Positions 60,641-64,000 of a DNA stretch of 64,000 nt are shown in pieces. Below the pieces are notes generated by a model. That model saw nothing but the letters and a program-made list of their open reading frames with translations. It had not been told where the DNA came from and did no database searches. How positions within the stretch are numbered: the first letter of the stretch is position 1; each line of letters starts with the position of its first letter. The translations under genes and the position numbers were made by a program. Where the stretch lies: the NCBI GenBank assembly GCA_037957365.1, contig JARHVA010000157.1, positions 6,322,501-6,386,500 on the forward strand. Reading direction: 5' to 3'. The DNA comes from Torreya grandis (lineage: Eukaryota > Streptophyta > Pinopsida > Cupressales > Taxaceae).

Positions 60641-61187
60641 CAGACACCAACAATGGGAAGTTTCAAGATGTGGGACATGCAACTTGAAATAACCCCCAGA
60701 TTTTTAATAAGCTAGTCTCTTCTTTATATCAAGAGTTGGGGGGAAAAGGGATAGGAATTTAAACAGAAACACAAATGCAAAGAAAGAAAATCTAACTATG
60801 GCAATGCACCTAAATGTAATTTTTATCCTTAATCCTAAGCACAGTGAAACTATATGTAAGATTCAATTACATTAAAGAGTAGACGAGGCATGATCAATGT
60901 AAAAGATAGAAACAACAAAAATAGAGGCTTGTAACTTAGACTACTTTCGTAATGATACATGAAACATCAACAAAGGCACATAACTCTGTCTTCTTATTAA
61001 TTCTCTAGCCACATAAAAGGCATAGAAACATGCACAGTTACATAAACTTTACAACTTTAGAAAATAGAATAAAGGAAAATGATATTCCTAATCACAGCTC
61101 TAGAAAGTCTAAAACTCTTGACAATAATTTTCTCAAAAAATTCTCTCTCTCAGTATTTGATCTGATTTGGTGATCCCTGCACTCCTC

Positions 61188-61194
61188 TTTATAG
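61188..61194 (+). promoter_or_regulatory. TATA-box candidate in the probable LTR
   Basis: TTTATAG is preceded by the pyrimidine-rich CACTCCTC and stands out in a GC-richer context. It is only a positional candidate. Confidence 0.3.
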
Positions 61195-61425
61195 CCTCAT
61201 ATTCCCTCCAAATTGTCTGCATGTTCCCAAACTTATGGCCCAAATTGAACTCTAGCTGAGATGGAAGTGTCTATCAGAAGATAGTTCTTAGATTTTGAAA
61301 CGTTCTGTTTCCCTATAGTTTGCTTGCTGAAATAGATACACAAGATGCTCTATTCTATTAAACGGAAGAGGACACTTAGTCAATTCCCTAAAAATCTTCT
61401 TATTTCTTATGAGACACTAGAGAAT

Positions 61426-62525
61426 GACACTTGGCATGTTATGCAACACTTACTGAAGACACGTGGCACTTTCCGCTTTACTTCAACTTTTACTATATCT
61501 TTGCTCAGGAATGTTTCAACTTTGACACCTATTGCAATCCACTTCTTTGACACTTAATAACTTAAAAAAAATAAGACTCACTGCATCTCTTACCTGAGTA
61601 AATTTGAAAAGGGGCATAGGGATAGGTGGAAATCTCCACTGCTCTTTAGCTATACTATGGAAATGTTTGGGACACATGTTAGGCTCTTACAGATGGTGAC
61701 ACTTGGTAGCTTCCACAAAATTTTAGAAATAAAACCTGGGACCCACCATAGTCTTTATTTAGCAATGAAACATGAAGAATATCTTTTAGATGACAACATG
61801 TGATGGCTTCCGTTACTTCTAGGAAGATACGTGGCATCTTCCACTACTTTTGGGAAGATACGTGGCGTCTTCTGCTACTTCTGGGAATGGAGTAGAAAGG
61901 GGCTCAATAGATGACACTTGGTAGCATCCGCTTGAATTGTTTGGTTGTGCCTTACTACCTTTTGAAAGGGCACTTGACCCTTTGGTTTTTTGGGATGCTC
62001 ATTTTAACTGCCTAATTATACTAAGCCATTGAACCGAATGATTGAACCAAAAATGGTTCAATGGTTTAACGGTTCAACGGTTCAACACTGCACACCATTT
62101 ACACATGAATTGAGGCATTGAACTAAGGATATTAAACCAAGGATTTGAACCAAAAATTGAACTAAGGCATTGAACCAAACATATTTTGAATGCTGACACA
62201 TGGTGACTTTCGATCTCTTCAGCTGGGATACGTGGCAGCTTCCGTCACTTTTAGAAAAGCAACACTGAGACCTTTCATTATTGCCACTTGGCACTTTCCA
62301 CCTAATCTCGATACTTAGCTTTTTGAAACCTTCCATTACAAAGAGATATGATGTAGGTGCCGATATGTAACCATGGACGTTGACACTTGGCACATTTCGC
62401 TGAGTCACTATGAGATACGTGGCACATTCTGACCAACTCATAGAAAATATGAAAGGTGCCTCGGATGATGACACTTGGCATTTCCACTTGAGAAAGGATG
62501 CCTCGAAGGATGACACTTGTTAGCT
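61426..62525. repeat. dispersed GA[CT]AC[GT]TGGCA repeat array
   Basis: At least twelve near-copies of an 11-base word, often followed by NNTTCCNC, occur. Examples are at 61426, 61458, 61698, 61826, 61857, 61913, 62194, 62227, 62283, 62382, 62413 and 62470. Copies with ACGTGGC contain the ACGT core of plant G-box/ABRE elements. Spacing is irregular (about 31-270 bp), and two copies (61826/61857) form a 31-bp tandem. Confidence 0.75.
62041..62062. repeat. perfect inverted repeat ATTGAACCA / TGGTTCAAT
   Basis: A 9-bp stem with a 4-base A loop, inside a cluster of TTGAACC/GGTTCAA words spanning about 62020-62180. Confidence 0.85.
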
Positions 62526-62693
62526 TCTGCTTTACCCTGACACTTAGACAAAAATGAATCAAAAAGGAAAATAGAGCCCATGCTCTATTTCAAAACTCTG
62601 CCATCTCAGACCAAAGTATACAAAGACAAAAATTGGCAACGCGCAGCTAAAAAAATTAGATGAAATGTAGAGTAATTTTTACTCTACAGTTAT

Positions 62694-62707
62694 TGGTGAC
62701 CGCAAGG
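62694..62707 (+). other. primer-binding-site candidate after the probable LTR
   Basis: TGGTGACCGCAAGG lies five bases after the CTCTACA terminus. The tRNA was not identified. If real, the element runs rightwards, antisense to the adjacent reading frame. Confidence 0.4.
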
Positions 62708-62763
62708 ACTTTTGAGCCTACTCAAAAAGAAACCACAACTCCCACTAGATCAAAATTTCAAAA

Positions 62764-64000
62764 TCATAGCTTCAACAAGGCTATATGGTAGGTGGACCAC
62801 TCTTCATCAAATAACCCTTGCTTATTCTGCAATTCATTGAAGGCTAAATCAAGCTTAATGATATCCTTGTGTGAAAATTTTTGCAAAATTTAAATAGTAG
62901 CCTTCAATTTGAATTTGAGCTAGGAAATAGGAACTAAGACAACTTCTATTTTAGGGACTGATGAATCATCCCTTAGATTCTAGAAAACTGTTTGATCATT
63001 TTGTTTGGACAATAGCAACAGTTCAATTTCTTCTACCATCAGCACGGTATCATCATCAAGAAATGGAGAAGGAAGGCCTAATTGGACTATATCTTTAACA
63101 TGTTGTTTCATTTCATTGATTCCTTCCTTCATGACATCTAGAAGCTCCTTACAACTATTGGCTGTGAAATTGCAATTAAGAACTTCATTTACTCGCTTAG
63201 TAGTGAACATTCTATCATTGATTCCTACTACTAACAATGTTGCATCTATTGCATCATAAAGCTTTTGCAGCAATGTTTGTGAGTCCATTACTCTCTTAGA
63301 GACTGTAGCCAGAGTATTTATAACTAAACTCTCCACCTTTTTGCATAATTTCTATGCATTTAGCAGGAAGGTGAGAGAAGGTCTGAGCTAATTAATCTTT
63401 GAAGAGATTCTCTTCCACATGGATTTGTATAGCTCCCTTACCAGACTTAATACTCTGACACTCTTTGGCCTATTGGCCAACTCTAGCATCAATTGTGCTG
63501 CTCTCTATTGCTCTGCATGAAATTGGACTTGTATGGCTGTAGTATTATTCTATTCACTTAGCAGCTTTTGTTGTAATTGGGTAACCTGCAATAGGTGTTC
63601 CTCACACTTTTCTTGCAATGCTACTATTTTGTGCCTAAGGGTCATCATCACATCCTTTACCTGTGTGAGCCCTGCCTTTAAAGAATCATTTTGGGCCTGA
63701 ACTGCCAAGTGAGTCTGAAGAGAAATAGTATTTTACAACTGTTTATTTAGATTCTCTACCTCATTGTTTTTTCTATTAATTTCTGAGGTCAAACTATTAT
63801 AGTTTGCCTTTTCCTTGGCTAGCTCAGCTTCCATCTTCTGTAGCCTTCTTGATATCTTCAAATAGTCTTCAGTGACTACAAAAGTGGATTCAGTTAGTAG
63901 CTCAACTTTGTCTTGTGGCCTGAAGAGTGACATGTCGATGGCCATAACATTCATCATGTAATCTTTTGGTTACATCTGTTCCATTGGCTTTATTACATTT
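62764..64000 (-). pseudogene. unidentified coiled-coil reading frame, partial at the right edge
   Basis: One minus-strand frame can be followed from the window edge to TGA at 62764-62766, about 412 codons, with roughly nine stops but no shift. Upstream residues (63957 leftward) include MAIDMSLFRPQDKVELL, then a long heptad-like coiled coil (ISRRLQKMEAELAKEK, NSLTSEINRKNNEVENL, LRHKIVALQEKCEEHL, VTQLQQKLLSE). A globular part with SKRVMDSQTLLQKLYDAID, CKELLDVMKEGINEMKQHV and an acidic FLDDDTVLMVEEIELL follows. I do not recognise the family. The frame stops about 75 bp from the probable LTR. Whether it belongs to that element or was inserted or captured is unknown. Being stop-ridden but shift-free, it decayed mainly by point mutation. 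Confidence 0.55.

Larger units (their letters stand above)
60685..62688 (+). repeat. probable 2-kb LTR (partner outside the window)
   Basis: The left end reads TGAAATAACCCCC, like many plant Gypsy LTR starts. The right end is ...CTCTACA, followed after five bases by a primer-site-like TGGTGACCGCAAGG. A TATA candidate (TTTATAG) lies near 61188. The last 23 bases form a perfect inverted repeat (TGTAGAGTAA / TTACTCTACA, 3-base loop). No second copy is present in the window, so this is inference from termini and context. Confidence 0.45.

Noticed and set aside
62082..62516. Minus-strand 144-codon frame
   Set aside because: It runs through the dispersed ACGTGGCA-type repeats of the probable LTR. 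Its residues repeat with that DNA word and show no domain.

Overview
This is a gene-poor, AT-rich stretch of plant nuclear DNA. It is built almost entirely from decayed retrotransposons of several ages nested inside one another. The families present are Ty3/Gypsy, Ty1/Copia, a plant L1-type LINE, a plant-mobile-domain relic and very long LTRs. The deep nesting and slow decay suggest a large-genome seed plant, plausibly a conifer or other gymnosperm; that is inference. I found no intact host gene, no tRNA or rRNA gene and no prokaryotic feature. Every coding region reported is a relic with stops or frameshifts.

Left part (1-11.3 kb). A structurally complete, relatively young LTR retrotransposon lies on the minus strand at 1900-6074, with 1.34-kb LTRs and TSD TATTT. 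Its interior carries no gag or pol. Instead it carries an intronless reading frame whose first ~200 codons read as the N-terminal part of a plant PDS5 cohesin-regulator, in sense with the element. Its tRNA-iMet-type primer-binding site is repeated as extra modules in U5. Then come a Gypsy gag relic (6.8-8.3 kb) and ORF1 of a LINE (to 11346).

Central nest (11.3-46.7 kb). The LINE is split twice. Element A (11347-33339, TSD TAAGG, gag only) contains Copia element C (15713-31939, 220-bp LTRs). C contains Gypsy element B (18102-28627, TSD TAATG, protease-RT-RNase H-integrase but no recognisable gag). After a 200-bp LINE remnant comes small element E (33545-46687). Its 5' LTR is interrupted by element D (33639-44440, TSD ATTGG), which has 3.5-kb LTRs full of ~200-bp internal repeats and a minus-strand gag. 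LINE ORF2 (endonuclease, RT, RNase H) resumes at 46688 and runs to about 51.1 kb.

Right part (51.1-64 kb). It holds an unidentified broken reading frame (52.5-53.6 kb), a Gypsy gag-protease relic (54.8-57 kb) and a plant-mobile-domain pseudogene (59-60.6 kb). A probable 2-kb LTR with a dispersed ACGTGGCA-type repeat follows (60.7-62.7 kb). Last is an unidentified coiled-coil reading frame on the minus strand that runs off the right edge. The item most worth following up is the PDS5-bearing retrotransposon.
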